Source: Spirochaetales bacterium
GTDB lineage: Bacteria; Spirochaetota; Spirochaetia; Treponematales; UBA12059
NCBI GenBank assembly: GCA_004525355.1
Contig: SPCK01000001.1
Coordinates: forward strand, 1 to 21,568
Length of the DNA: 21,568 nucleotides
Reading direction: 5' to 3'
Below the pieces are notes generated by a model. It saw only the letters and a list, made by a program, of their open reading frames with translations, had not been told where the DNA came from and did no database searches. A program made the position numbers and the translations under genes. Of the stretch, positions 1-7,883 are shown piece after piece (the first letter of the stretch is position 1; each line of letters begins with the position of its first letter).

Positions 1-417
1 ACAAAAGGCAGATATGCCCTGAGGGCAACATTGGCTTTGGCCAGAATGGCTGATGGCACCTCACCGACTTCTATCAAGACAATATCCGCGGCTGAAGGCA
101 TTTCACCTGAATTCCTGGAGCAAATTTTCTTCAAGCTGAGGAAAGCGGGTATCATCGCGTCGGTTCGCGGTCCAGGCGGAGGGTTCTATTTTGCCAAACC
201 TCTGGAATCGATCACACTCAAGCATATTCTCACGGCATCAGGGGAAGGACTGGGTATTGCACCCTGCCTCTGCGACGCTGACGAACTCTGTATAAATGAA
301 GACCACTGCGTGGCCAGTGCCCTCTGGAAAAAGCTGTCCAAACACATGGACGAGTTTCTGGACAGCCAAAATCTGGCGAATATTCTTTTGATGCCGCCGG
401 AACCGAAATCGCAATGA
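1..417 (+). CDS. Rrf2/IscR-family transcriptional regulator, 5' end missing
   Basis: The reading frame is already open at base 1 and starts with TKGRYALRA, the hallmark of the Rrf2 winged-helix N-terminus, where only a few residues normally precede it. The true start therefore lies just outside the window, and the in-frame TTG at 31 is not the start. A winged helix follows (SPEFLEQIFFKLRKAGII, then SVRGPGGGF, the wing). Near the C-terminus three cysteines have the spacing C-x5-C-x5-C (in CDADELCINEDHC), the same spacing as the cluster-binding cysteines of IscR. It probably binds DNA and senses iron-sulfur status or redox through a cluster. The visible 138 residues are nearly the full family length of about 150. 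No iron-sulfur assembly genes are visible downstream; any lie upstream. It converges on pyrFE with a 53-bp gap. Confidence 0.9.
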   Translation, partial: TKGRYALRATLALARMADGTSPTSIKTISAAEGISPEFLEQIFFKLRKAGIIASVRGPGGGFYFAKPLESITLKHILTASGEGLGIAPCLCDADELCINEDHCVASALWKKLSKHMDEFLDSQNLANILLMPPEPKSQ

Positions 418-425
418 ATCGTCTC

Positions 426-448
426 GCAGGCAGCCGTGGACTGCTTGC
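426..448. terminator. Hairpin between convergent genes, possible terminator
   Basis: GCAGGCAG (426-433) pairs with CTGCTTGC (441-448) around a 7-base loop; one pair is a G-U wobble. It lies in the 53-bp gap between two converging genes, where a terminator is expected, but neither strand shows a T-tract. Any termination here may depend on Rho. Confidence 0.3.
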
Positions 449-470
449 AGGACTCGCCTGTCGCCAAACG

Positions 471-1886
471 CTATTCATCCTCGGTAAAAGCTTCCATGTC
501 CCGCCTTTGAACTGAGTCGATAACGCCGAGCTCTTCACACAGGGAGAACAGTTCCCTGACATGGAAAAATGCATGAAGCATTACTCCCTGCGTTTTCATG
601 TCCCGCCTACCCTGTTTTCCGCGTTCGATCAGGACAACCAGATCCTCCACAACGAGCTTTTCTGCGCGAAGTATCTCGATAGCTTCACGTTTTGACGCAC
701 CCGTCGTGATCAAGTCGTCAAGTAGCAGCAATCGGTCCCCAGGGTGGCAATTGCCTTCCACCCGATTGCCGGTACCATGATCCTTGACAGGCATTCTCGG
801 CCAGACCATAGGCCGCCCCAGGGTCAGTGCCGCCGCTGTAGCCAGGGGCAGGGCAGCGGCAGGAATCCCGGCTATCCTGTCGAATTGAAGACCTTCCGCT
901 GCAGAGGCATACGCCATCGCGATATCGGCCAGAAGCCTCGGATCGCTGATTACACGCCGCAGATCCACATAGAAGGGAGATACCTTGCCGCTTTTCAGCG
1001 TAAACCTCCCCACCCTGAAGCAACCGGTATCGACCAGCCCTCGCATGATACGGCGTTTCAGGGCGATGCCGGGGCCGAAACCAGCGCCCCGGGCAGTCCC
1101 GGGTACATTGCCGTTACCTTTTTTGGAGGCGCGACGCATGGCTTCCACCAGGTTCCTGGCCGCTGAGGCCGGATTCTCTGCGCCGGCGATGGCTCTCGCA
1201 GCCACGGGGAGTATTCCAAGATCGTCGGAACGAGAGCCGGCGAGCCATGCTTCCGCTATATCGCCCCCTTGTGCGCCGATGCCGGGCGCCAGGATCCAAG
1301 CTTCCGGCGCCGCTCTTCGGACCGCTGCAAGCCCACTGGGATCATTTCCTGCAGCTACGAGCCCGACGCGGTCCGACCAACTGGCGCATTCGGCGGCCAC
1401 GGCCTCGTACAGCGTGCCTTGGCCTACCACGAGATCCTGGAATACCCCGGCACGGGGGTTGCTGGTTCGCGCCAGCATGAAAACAACCTTGTCTACGTAT
1501 GCCAGGAAAGGATCTGCGGCGTCTCGACCCATGTACGGGCTCAAGGTGACGGCGTCGGCGCCAATGACTTCGAAACAAGCCCGGGCGTAAGCCTCCGCCG
1601 TCGACCCGATGTCGCAGCGCTTGGCGTCCAGGAGCACCGGGGTTTCATCGGGGATCTGCCCGACCAAACGGATCAATGCGGCCATGCCAGCTTCGCCGTA
1701 GGCCTCGAAGAACGCGGAGTTCGGCTTGAAACATGCGGCGTACGGAGCACAGGCCTCCACCAGGCGCATTGCCCGATCATATAGACCTTGTGCACCCTCG
1801 CCGGGATCGGGCCTCGGATCAAGACCGACGCACAGCAGGGTCCCCCGCTCTTTCCAGGCTGTTTCAATCTTGTCGAAGAATGACAT
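471..1886 (-). CDS. pyrFE: Bifunctional orotidine-5'-phosphate decarboxylase / orotate phosphoribosyltransferase (PyrF-PyrE fusion)
   Basis: A single 471-residue cytoplasmic protein carries the last two steps of UMP synthesis, in the order decarboxylase then phosphoribosyltransferase. Residues 1-250 are a group-2 OMP decarboxylase: the catalytic DAKRCDIGST is at about 87-96, followed by TLSPYMG and APGIGAQGGD (about 200-209). A basic, glycine-rich linker covers about 252-277. Residues 278-471 are the transferase, with FTLKSGKVSPFYVDLRR, the flexible-loop KDHGTGNRVEG and the PRPP-binding LLLLDDLITTGAS (about 386-398). The start at 1886 is preferred over an in-frame GTG 19 codons upstream because GAGG sits 6 bases before it and because MSFFDKIE matches family N-termini. 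Fusions in this order are known from cyanobacteria (Nostoc PyrF/PyrE) and kinetoplastids; animal UMP synthase has the reverse order. Neither active site looks damaged. Confidence 0.95.
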   Translation of the reverse strand: MSFFDKIETAWKERGTLLCVGLDPRPDPGEGAQGLYDRAMRLVEACAPYAACFKPNSAFFEAYGEAGMAALIRLVGQIPDETPVLLDAKRCDIGSTAEAYARACFEVIGADAVTLSPYMGRDAADPFLAYVDKVVFMLARTSNPRAGVFQDLVVGQGTLYEAVAAECASWSDRVGLVAAGNDPSGLAAVRRAAPEAWILAPGIGAQGGDIAEAWLAGSRSDDLGILPVAARAIAGAENPASAARNLVEAMRRASKKGNGNVPGTARGAGFGPGIALKRRIMRGLVDTGCFRVGRFTLKSGKVSPFYVDLRRVISDPRLLADIAMAYASAAEGLQFDRIAGIPAAALPLATAAALTLGRPMVWPRMPVKDHGTGNRVEGNCHPGDRLLLLDDLITTGASKREAIEILRAEKLVVEDLVVLIERGKQGRRDMKTQGVMLHAFFHVRELFSLCEELGVIDSVQRRDMEAFTEDE

Positions 1887-1943
1887 GGTATACCTCGCTC
1901 GAGCCGGGATCGGCCCCGCGTTCGTTTCGGTCCGGGCCACCAA

Positions 1944-1973
1944 AGCCTAGCATGGGGTGACTTTCTCCGTCAA
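1944..1973 (-). promoter_or_regulatory. Possible promoter of pyrFE
   Basis: On the minus strand TTGACG (1968-1973) and TAGGCT (1944-1949) are separated by 18 bases, about 58 bases upstream of the pyrFE start. The -35 box is good and the -10 box is poor. No PyrR-type or other pyrimidine-sensing attenuator was recognised in the leader. Confidence 0.3.
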
Positions 1974-2064
1974 ACCGTTCGCTTCCATGGCACGTAGCCA
2001 GATCGTCGCTCCTCGCCGTGAGGCGTACATGAAGTCATGGCGCCATCAATCCACTCATCCCCTT

Positions 2065-2092
2065 TTGAAATGTCCAAAAAGTGGAGTATATT
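2065..2092 (+). promoter_or_regulatory. Predicted sigma-70-type promoter of the outer-membrane protein operon
   Basis: TTGAAA (2065-2070) and TATATT (2087-2092) are separated by 16 bases. This predicts a transcript starting near 2099 with a leader of about 63 bases before the ATG at 2162. The rest of the 275-bp gap between the divergent genes (1887-2161) shows no gene. Confidence 0.6.
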
Positions 2093-2161
2093 GGTAGCAT
2101 GCGGCTTCGGCACTCGGAATTCACCGCCTGCCAGAATCCGCGCCCTAGGAGGAACTGCATA

Positions 2162-3508
2162 ATGAGAAGAGTGATGATCATCTTCTTGGCCTTGAGCCTC
2201 GTAACCGTTGGCATATGGGCCCAAGACGAAGGCGGTTTCAATTTCCAGGCAGGTATCGTGCTTGGCACCGACGTCATTACCGACCAGGCGGGCAATCCCG
2301 AAACCTGGAACAACCTGGGCTTTCAACCCGATCTCGGCTTTGGTAAATTTGGGATCGGATTTGACTTTACCATGAGATTCCACCTGATGCCCTCGGATTC
2401 CGAGGCCATTGAGGTCTATCCGGGCGATTGGGTACCCGATTATGAGGGGTCGGGAAAAAGCTTGCTCGATCTCTACCTGCCCAAGATCATGTACTTCCGC
2501 TATGGGATGCGCGGTGATCCGCTGTACGCCAAGCTCGGATCGATTGAGGATCTGACCTTGGGCAACGGCTTCATCGTCGGCAATTATGCCAATACTCGAT
2601 TCCTGCCGGGGCAGAGGATTTTCGGCCTCCAGCTCAACCTGGATGGCGGCCTGTTCGATTTTCCCTTCGTGGGGCTCGAGCTCCTGACCGGCAACCTGGC
2701 CCAGCTCGACGTGATCGGCGGACGGCTCTACATCCGGCCGATGGTGACCACCGGCCTGCCACTGCTGGAGGACCTGCAGGTCGGCGTTACCGCCGCCATG
2801 GACAACAAGCCCGAACTGTACGTGGACACGCCGCTGGGTAACGCCCCCGTGGCCGTATACGGGGCCGACCTGTTCCTGCCCCTGATCAAGAGCCAGCTGT
2901 TCCCCCTGGCCGCGTTCACCGAGATCGCGTTCGAGCCCAATGACCGCACCGGCTTCATGGTGGGAGCGGGCGGCCGCCTCGTGGGAATCATCACCTATGG
3001 CGCGCAGTTGCGCATATTGGGAGCCGGTTTCATACCCGTCTATTTCGACGCCAATTATGACGTCTTCAGGGCGTTGAAGTCCGACATCATGGAAACCACT
3101 CCCACGGGTGACGGCTCCATCGGCTGGCTGGCCAAGGCCGGTATGAGCCTGCTCGACGACAAGCTCTTCTTCGACGTGTCCATGGACGGTCCCTTCAAGG
3201 CCATTCCGGCCGTAGCGGCCCTCAACCCCAACCAGGCGGACTATCCCCATCTCCGCGGAGTGGCGGGCATTGGAGAAGGCTTCCTGGGCGGTTTCTTCTT
3301 CGATTTCTCGTACGAAAAGTACTTCCTCGGTATGGACAACAGTTTCTTTGCCGACTTGGTCGATCCGAACAACGCCGTCATCACCGCGGCGGTCAATTTC
3401 CGAACCGGAGCGGCCGTGTTCACCCTGTTGTACAATCTTACATACAATCCGGACAGCCCGAACAATTTCGACGTGACCTCGAGCCTGCAGAGCTCGATCA
3501 AATTCTGA
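2162..3508 (+). CDS. Outer-membrane beta-barrel protein, spirochaete family
   Basis: A 448-residue exported protein of unknown specific function. The start at 2162 has AGGAGGA 8 bases upstream and opens a clear signal peptide (MRRVMIIFLALSLVTVGIWA, cut before Q). An in-frame GTG at 2081 lies inside the promoter and is rejected. The mature protein alternates short amphipathic strands with Gly/Asp/Asn turns and ends in ...SSIKF; a terminal phenylalanine is the usual signal for barrel insertion by the BAM complex. Around residues 130-190 it carries GNGFIVGNYAN and GGRLYIRP, both of which recur in the next gene's barrel, so the two are paralogues. It is the first gene of a two-gene operon, with 19 bp to the next start. 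The substrate, if it is a pore, cannot be told; a structural or adhesin role is also possible. Confidence 0.75.
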   Translation: MRRVMIIFLALSLVTVGIWAQDEGGFNFQAGIVLGTDVITDQAGNPETWNNLGFQPDLGFGKFGIGFDFTMRFHLMPSDSEAIEVYPGDWVPDYEGSGKSLLDLYLPKIMYFRYGMRGDPLYAKLGSIEDLTLGNGFIVGNYANTRFLPGQRIFGLQLNLDGGLFDFPFVGLELLTGNLAQLDVIGGRLYIRPMVTTGLPLLEDLQVGVTAAMDNKPELYVDTPLGNAPVAVYGADLFLPLIKSQLFPLAAFTEIAFEPNDRTGFMVGAGGRLVGIITYGAQLRILGAGFIPVYFDANYDVFRALKSDIMETTPTGDGSIGWLAKAGMSLLDDKLFFDVSMDGPFKAIPAVAALNPNQADYPHLRGVAGIGEGFLGGFFFDFSYEKYFLGMDNSFFADLVDPNNAVITAAVNFRTGAAVFTLLYNLTYNPDSPNNFDVTSSLQSSIKF

Positions 3509-3527
3509 TGGCATGAGGAGTATAAGC

Positions 3528-5774
3528 ATGAAATCCAGACGACTGATCCTGACGGCAGCGCTCCTCGTCCTGGGAACGGCCCTGGCCTTCTCCCAAGCGG
3601 CGAACCAAAGCCTGATACTCGAATTCGTACAGGGTAACGACCTGACGGTTACCTATCCGGACAATACGATCTTTACCTACGCATCCGGGGGTATCTTCGA
3701 GGGCGACGCCCTCCCGATTGGCTCCAGCGTGCGTACGGGATCGACCACGACGGTGGAACTCCGGCTCTCGCCGAACGGCACCCTCATCAAGATCGCCAAG
3801 TCAACGACCTTCCGGGTTGAAGGACTCGCGACCCCACAGGACAACCGCAACGGATTTACCCTGCTGACCGGCAAGGTTCGCGCCGTCGCTGCCAAGGGTT
3901 CCAACTATGAAGTCTACACGGCCAGTACGGTCGCGGGCGTGCGCGGCACGGACTTCAGCATGTCATATGAAGAAGGCAAGAAAGCCATGCTCCTGGTAGC
4001 CAGGGGAGCGGTGGAATTCGGCAAGCGCAGCGCCGACGGCATCAGCCAGTCCTTCGTGGTCAATGCGGGCCAGTTCGCCGACTTCTTCGGTTCCTTCGTT
4101 CCGCAGGCTTTCAACCAGGCCGTCTACGATGCCGAATACGGGGACATGGAAATCGATCCGGCGCGCATGCCTCCCTCCGCCCTTGAGGATGCGGCGGCGT
4201 CTCCCACCGAGGAAGGCGATGGCCAGCCTGTCGACGCCGCGCTCGAGGATACCGAGGATGGCGAGGCAGCTGCCAGTGAAGAAACCTCGCCGGCCGCTCC
4301 CGAGAGTGCCTTCGTGACCTGGCTGCGCGAGGCGCTGGGCATGGAGATTGGCTCCATCACCATCAACGAACAGACCTACGCCAAAGCCGTCATCCAGCCG
4401 ACCATCAAGCTGGGCAAGCTCAAGACGGCGCTGTACCTTCCCATCATCTACTCCAAGAACCTGTTCGACCCGTCCGACTGGTACCATCCCAATGGCAACG
4501 ACGAGTGGTCGTTCGGTACCGATATCGGCTGGTCATCAGATCCATGGGGCGCCTTCAAGGACGCCGCGGCCGATGTGGCGCTCAAATTCAAATACATCGA
4601 ATACGGGCAACCCCTGGTCGACCCGTTCTTCATCAAGGCCGGCAACCTGAACGACTTTACCGTCGGGCACGGCCTTGTGATGCGCAACTACGCCAACGAC
4701 ACGGAATTCCCGGCCATCAGGCGGCTGGGCCTCAATATCGGCATGGACCTCGGCTCCTGGGGCTTTGAGGCCCTGGCCAACGACCTTGCGCAGCCGGAGA
4801 TTTTCGGGGGCAGGCTGTACTTGCGGCCGGTTCCCGACTTCAAGCTGGCCTTCGGCCTCTCGGCCGTGGCCGACATCGCGCCGGCATCGATTTTCAATAC
4901 TGTAGCCGATCCGAACATCGGTGCTGATACATACGGCGACCCGATCTTCATCGGAGCGGGCGTCGACCTCGACCTGCCGATCATCACGACCAGTATTCTA
5001 GGCATCCGGGCATTCTCCGACTTCGCGGCCATGCTGCCAATCGTGCGTAACGACGTGACCGCGGGCGACTACGCCGGCCTGATCGACCAGGGCGCGGCTT
5101 TCGACATGATCTACGCCGACGGCGCGCTCCGCAACTGGGGAGCCGCGGCGGGCTTCATGGGCAACGTGCTGTTCATCGACTGGCGCCTGGAGTACCGCTA
5201 TTTCACCGGCGCGTTCCGGCCGGCATTCTTCGATTCCGGCTATGAGCGCTCACGGGCGGACCGGACCATCGAGTGGTCCGAATACCTGTCCGGCAACACG
5301 GCCGTAGACCAGTCGCCCAGCGTCATGGGCATCTACGGCGAGGGCGGCACGTCCATCTTCAACGACAAGCTCAACCTGACCTTCGGTTACTTCTGGCCCT
5401 GGTCGGCCGACGCGGACACGCTCTCGCAGCAAGCCGCCATGGCCAACGACTACTTCAAGGCCGTGCTTACCGTCAAGAAGGGTCTGATCCCCATCATCAA
5501 CGTGTCCGGCGCCATCACGTATGAGCGCAAGAACTTCGTACCGACCCTCATCGGTTCGAGCGCTGGCGGCTATAGTCTCTTCGACGAGAACACCGTGTTC
5601 TCCGGCGAGCTGGTGCTACCGGTTCCCGGTGCGCCCAACCTGGACTTGGCCTTCATCGTTACTACCGTCATCGCCCGCCAGGACAACGGGGACGTCATCT
5701 ATCGCGACGCTCCTACCAACACCAAGCCGGAGATCAAGCCGGCCGTGACCCTGGAGACCCGCCTGCACTTCTGA
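3528..5774 (+). CDS. FecR-domain protein fused to an outer-membrane beta-barrel
   Basis: A 748-residue exported protein with GAGGAG 7 bases before the ATG at 3528, which is preferred over an in-frame ATG at 3513. Residues 1-24 are a signal peptide (MKSRRLILTAALLVLGTALA, then FSQA). Residues 30-185 are a FecR-like domain (GSSVRTGSTTTVELRLSPNG, then VRAVAAKG, TASTVAGVRGTDFSM and ARGAVEFG). Residues 214-258 form an acidic Ala/Glu/Asp/Pro linker. The rest is a beta-barrel ending in ...LETRLHF. It shares NYAN and GGRLYLRP with the preceding gene, in the same order and spacing. FecR domains usually sit in the periplasm and take part in signalling or polymer binding. An OmpA-like arrangement, with the barrel in the outer membrane and the FecR domain in the periplasm, is my inference. 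It is the last gene of the operon and is followed by a terminator. Confidence 0.8.
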   Translation: MKSRRLILTAALLVLGTALAFSQAANQSLILEFVQGNDLTVTYPDNTIFTYASGGIFEGDALPIGSSVRTGSTTTVELRLSPNGTLIKIAKSTTFRVEGLATPQDNRNGFTLLTGKVRAVAAKGSNYEVYTASTVAGVRGTDFSMSYEEGKKAMLLVARGAVEFGKRSADGISQSFVVNAGQFADFFGSFVPQAFNQAVYDAEYGDMEIDPARMPPSALEDAAASPTEEGDGQPVDAALEDTEDGEAAASEETSPAAPESAFVTWLREALGMEIGSITINEQTYAKAVIQPTIKLGKLKTALYLPIIYSKNLFDPSDWYHPNGNDEWSFGTDIGWSSDPWGAFKDAAADVALKFKYIEYGQPLVDPFFIKAGNLNDFTVGHGLVMRNYANDTEFPAIRRLGLNIGMDLGSWGFEALANDLAQPEIFGGRLYLRPVPDFKLAFGLSAVADIAPASIFNTVADPNIGADTYGDPIFIGAGVDLDLPIITTSILGIRAFSDFAAMLPIVRNDVTAGDYAGLIDQGAAFDMIYADGALRNWGAAAGFMGNVLFIDWRLEYRYFTGAFRPAFFDSGYERSRADRTIEWSEYLSGNTAVDQSPSVMGIYGEGGTSIFNDKLNLTFGYFWPWSADADTLSQQAAMANDYFKAVLTVKKGLIPIINVSGAITYERKNFVPTLIGSSAGGYSLFDENTVFSGELVLPVPGAPNLDLAFIVTTVIARQDNGDVIYRDAPTNTKPEIKPAVTLETRLHF

Positions 5775-5798
5775 CAGGCGTTACGGGACCTGATATCG

Positions 5799-5823
5799 GG
5801 CCGCCCTCCGGGGCGGCCTTTTT
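5799..5823 (+). terminator. Intrinsic terminator of the barrel operon
   Basis: A perfect 8-bp GC-rich stem, GGCCGCCC (5799-5806) with GGGCGGCC (5811-5818), has a TCCG tetraloop and is followed at once by TTTTT. It lies 25 bases after the FecR-barrel stop codon. Confidence 0.93.
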
Positions 5824-5846
5824 ATCAGTACCATCACTATCGATCG

Positions 5847-5985
5847 CTTAACAGGTTGTTGAAAAAGCCGGTTGCTCTTCCAACAACCTCCGCTATGCTC
5901 GCATACCTTGCGGTCTGCTATGCTATAGCGACACTTTTGTAGTGTTGAAAACACCGCCGATGCGGTTTTTCAACACCCTGTTAAG
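5847..5985. mobile_element. 139-bp MITE-like inverted-repeat element
   Basis: The left end CTTAACAGGTTGTTGAAAAA (5847-5866, then GCCG) is repeated inverted at the right end, 5963-5985 (its reverse complement begins CTTAACAGGGTGTTGAAAAA, then CCG). The two ends differ by one substitution and one indel over about 23 bp. Inside are a 9-bp stem, AGGTTGTTG (5853-5861) with CAACAACCT (5881-5889), direct copies of GCTATGC (5892 and 5917), and small hairpins at 5917-5929 and 5942-5954. No transposase reading frame is present. Terminal repeats of this size around a short non-coding core are typical of miniature elements moved by a transposase elsewhere. The outer TTAA/TA may be target duplication. It fills most of the 260-bp gap before mutL. 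Confidence 0.6.
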
Positions 5986-5996
5986 GCAATACGGCC

Positions 5997-6026
5997 GTGA
6001 CAATCCGGGCTCCGTCGATGTATCCT
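5997..6026 (+). promoter_or_regulatory. Possible mutL promoter
   Basis: GTGACA (5997-6002) and TATCCT (6021-6026) lie 18 bases apart. A transcript from here would begin at about 6033, within two bases of the mutL ATG. The boxes are imperfect, so this is tentative. Confidence 0.35.
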
Positions 6027-6034
6027 TGTAGTCG

Positions 6035-7846
6035 ATGGAAACGACGAATATCAGGGTGCTCCCGCCCGAGACGGCCAAGCGGATAGCCGCTGGTGAAGTG
6101 ATAGACAGGCCGGCTGCCGCCCTCCGCGAACTCCTGGACAACGCCCTGGACGCCGGTGCCTCCAGCGTAACCGTGGAACTGGAAGGCGGAGGCATCGAAT
6201 ACCTCCGGGTTGTGGACGACGGTTCGGGCATGGAAAAGGATGATCTTGCGCTGTCAGTCCTGCCGCACGCGACCTCCAAGATACGCGAGCTGGATGACCT
6301 GTTGTCCCTACGCACACTGGGCTTCAGGGGCGAGGCGCTGGCCTCCATGGCCGCCGTAGCGGATATCGAGATTGCCAGCGCAACCGAAGATGATCGGGCG
6401 TGGCGCTTGGTCGCAGGTCCCGGGAAGCACGTGTCCATGGAACCGTGGCGCGGATCGAGGGGAACCGCGGTGACCCTGCGGGGCCTGTTTTCCTCCTTTC
6501 CGGCGCGAAGGCAATTCCTCAAGCGCCCATCCTCGGAAGCCGCGGCCTGCAGGCAGGTTTTGCTGGACAAGGCCCTGGCATTTCCCGGGGTGGCCTTCAA
6601 GTTGCTGTCCAACGGTAAACCCTTGCTCGTCCTCGCCTCCGGAGAACTGTCAGGACGAATAATCGGCACGTGTGCCGGAAACTTGCCGGCCGGCCTGTTC
6701 CGGGAGCTGAAGGCATCCGGCCCCGGATTCGAGGCTCGCATTGTCGTCGGCTCGCCCGCGGTATACCGCACCGACAGGAAACATCTCCAGGTGTTCATCA
6801 ACCGTAGACGAGTCCAGGAATACGGCATATCGCAGGCTCTTGAATACGCCTATCGCGGCGCGTTGCCCGGCGGCGCCTGGCCGTTCGCATACGCCTTCGT
6901 CGACGTCGATCCCGCCCTCGCGGACTTCAACATACATCCAGCCAAGAAAGAAGTACGCCTTCGCAATCTCGACGACATCCGGGGCGGCCTGATCGGCGCG
7001 ATTCGAGGTTTCCTGGGATCGGAGGCCAGGGGTATCTCCGCGGGGATTCTGCTTCAGGGCAACGCGCTCCCGCCGGAACTTTTCAGCGATCCCGCTGACC
7101 GCGTCCCGTCACCCCCGCAAGCGGTTTTCCGCCGAGAAACAGCGCGCGTGCCCACGGACTATCATGTTCGACTCGAGAATGATCATGGGGCTGCCGACAC
7201 TGCGGCGGAGCGCTCATCCTGGAAAGCGATAGCGGATGCCACGGCGAAGGCACGCGACAATGATGCACCGTCAATGCGCACCAGGATGGCCGGAACCGAT
7301 TCTCGCCGCTTTACGTACCTCGGGCAGGTCCTGGGCGTATTCCTGGCCGCGCAGCTCGGCGACGAGTTCATACTGGTGGATCAACACGCCGCGCACGAGC
7401 GGATATTGTTCGACGCACTTATGTCGGGCGGTTGCGCCGCGCAGGAGTTGCTGGTGCCCATCGTTCATGAATCGGAAAGCGATGCTGAAGACGCGTACCT
7501 GCAGGCGCATGCCGAAGAACTCGAGGTTCTGGGATTCAGGCTACGGCGCGAGGGTGGCTCCTGGTTGCTGGAGACGGCTCCGGCCATGCTGCCTGCCTCC
7601 AAGACGGGTGCCCTGTTTGAACTCCTTCGTACCCGGCCCGATCCGGATGCGCTGCTGCGCGAAGTCGCCGCTCGCTCCGCTTGCCGCGCGGCGGTCATGG
7701 ACGGGGACGCGTTGGACGATGCGGCCGCAGTGTCACTGATTCGGCAAGCCCTTGACCTGCCCGATCCGCATTGTCCGCACGGACGCCCCATCTGGATACG
7801 CATGAGCAAAGAAGACTTGTATCGAGCGGTCCGCCGCATCGTCTGA
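6035..7846 (+). CDS. mutL: DNA mismatch repair protein MutL
   Basis: A 603-residue cytoplasmic protein that links mismatch recognition by MutS to strand incision and removal. The N-terminal GHKL ATPase is complete: IAAGEVIDRP (17-26), ELLDNALDAGA with catalytic E32 and N36, DDGSGM, HATSKI and LRTLGFRGEAL. The middle part is a variable linker (about 330-425). The C-terminal dimerisation and endonuclease domain has DQHAAHERILFD (449-460), SACRAAV (about 548-554) and CPHGRP (580-585), the metal-site motifs of nicking MutL proteins; the motif's final Glu is Asp460 here. The protein is therefore probably an endonuclease MutL, as in bacteria lacking MutH. The ATG at 6035 fits family N-termini but has no ribosome binding site. 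It converges on a TPR gene with a 37-bp gap. Confidence 0.96.
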   Translation: METTNIRVLPPETAKRIAAGEVIDRPAAALRELLDNALDAGASSVTVELEGGGIEYLRVVDDGSGMEKDDLALSVLPHATSKIRELDDLLSLRTLGFRGEALASMAAVADIEIASATEDDRAWRLVAGPGKHVSMEPWRGSRGTAVTLRGLFSSFPARRQFLKRPSSEAAACRQVLLDKALAFPGVAFKLLSNGKPLLVLASGELSGRIIGTCAGNLPAGLFRELKASGPGFEARIVVGSPAVYRTDRKHLQVFINRRRVQEYGISQALEYAYRGALPGGAWPFAYAFVDVDPALADFNIHPAKKEVRLRNLDDIRGGLIGAIRGFLGSEARGISAGILLQGNALPPELFSDPADRVPSPPQAVFRRETARVPTDYHVRLENDHGAADTAAERSSWKAIADATAKARDNDAPSMRTRMAGTDSRRFTYLGQVLGVFLAAQLGDEFILVDQHAAHERILFDALMSGGCAAQELLVPIVHESESDAEDAYLQAHAEELEVLGFRLRREGGSWLLETAPAMLPASKTGALFELLRTRPDPDALLREVAARSACRAAVMDGDALDDAAAVSLIRQALDLPDPHCPHGRPIWIRMSKEDLYRAVRRIV

Positions 7847-7883
7847 AGGTTTTCGTACCGTCAGTCCCGGAACCGCCCGGAAA

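Noticed and set aside
31..33. TTG as a start for the Rrf2 regulator
   Set aside because: The conserved TKGRYALRA lies upstream in the same frame, so the gene begins before the window.
1970..3529. A 519-codon open frame on the minus strand opposite the first barrel gene
   Set aside because: Its product has no signal or domain, is rich in Gly/Glu/Val/His typical of antisense GC-rich frames, and the opposite strand has a ribosome site, signal peptide and family motifs.
5923..6828. A 301-codon open frame on the minus strand across the start of mutL
   Set aside because: It runs opposite the conserved MutL ATPase motifs, has a Ser/Arg-rich composition and no ribosome site.
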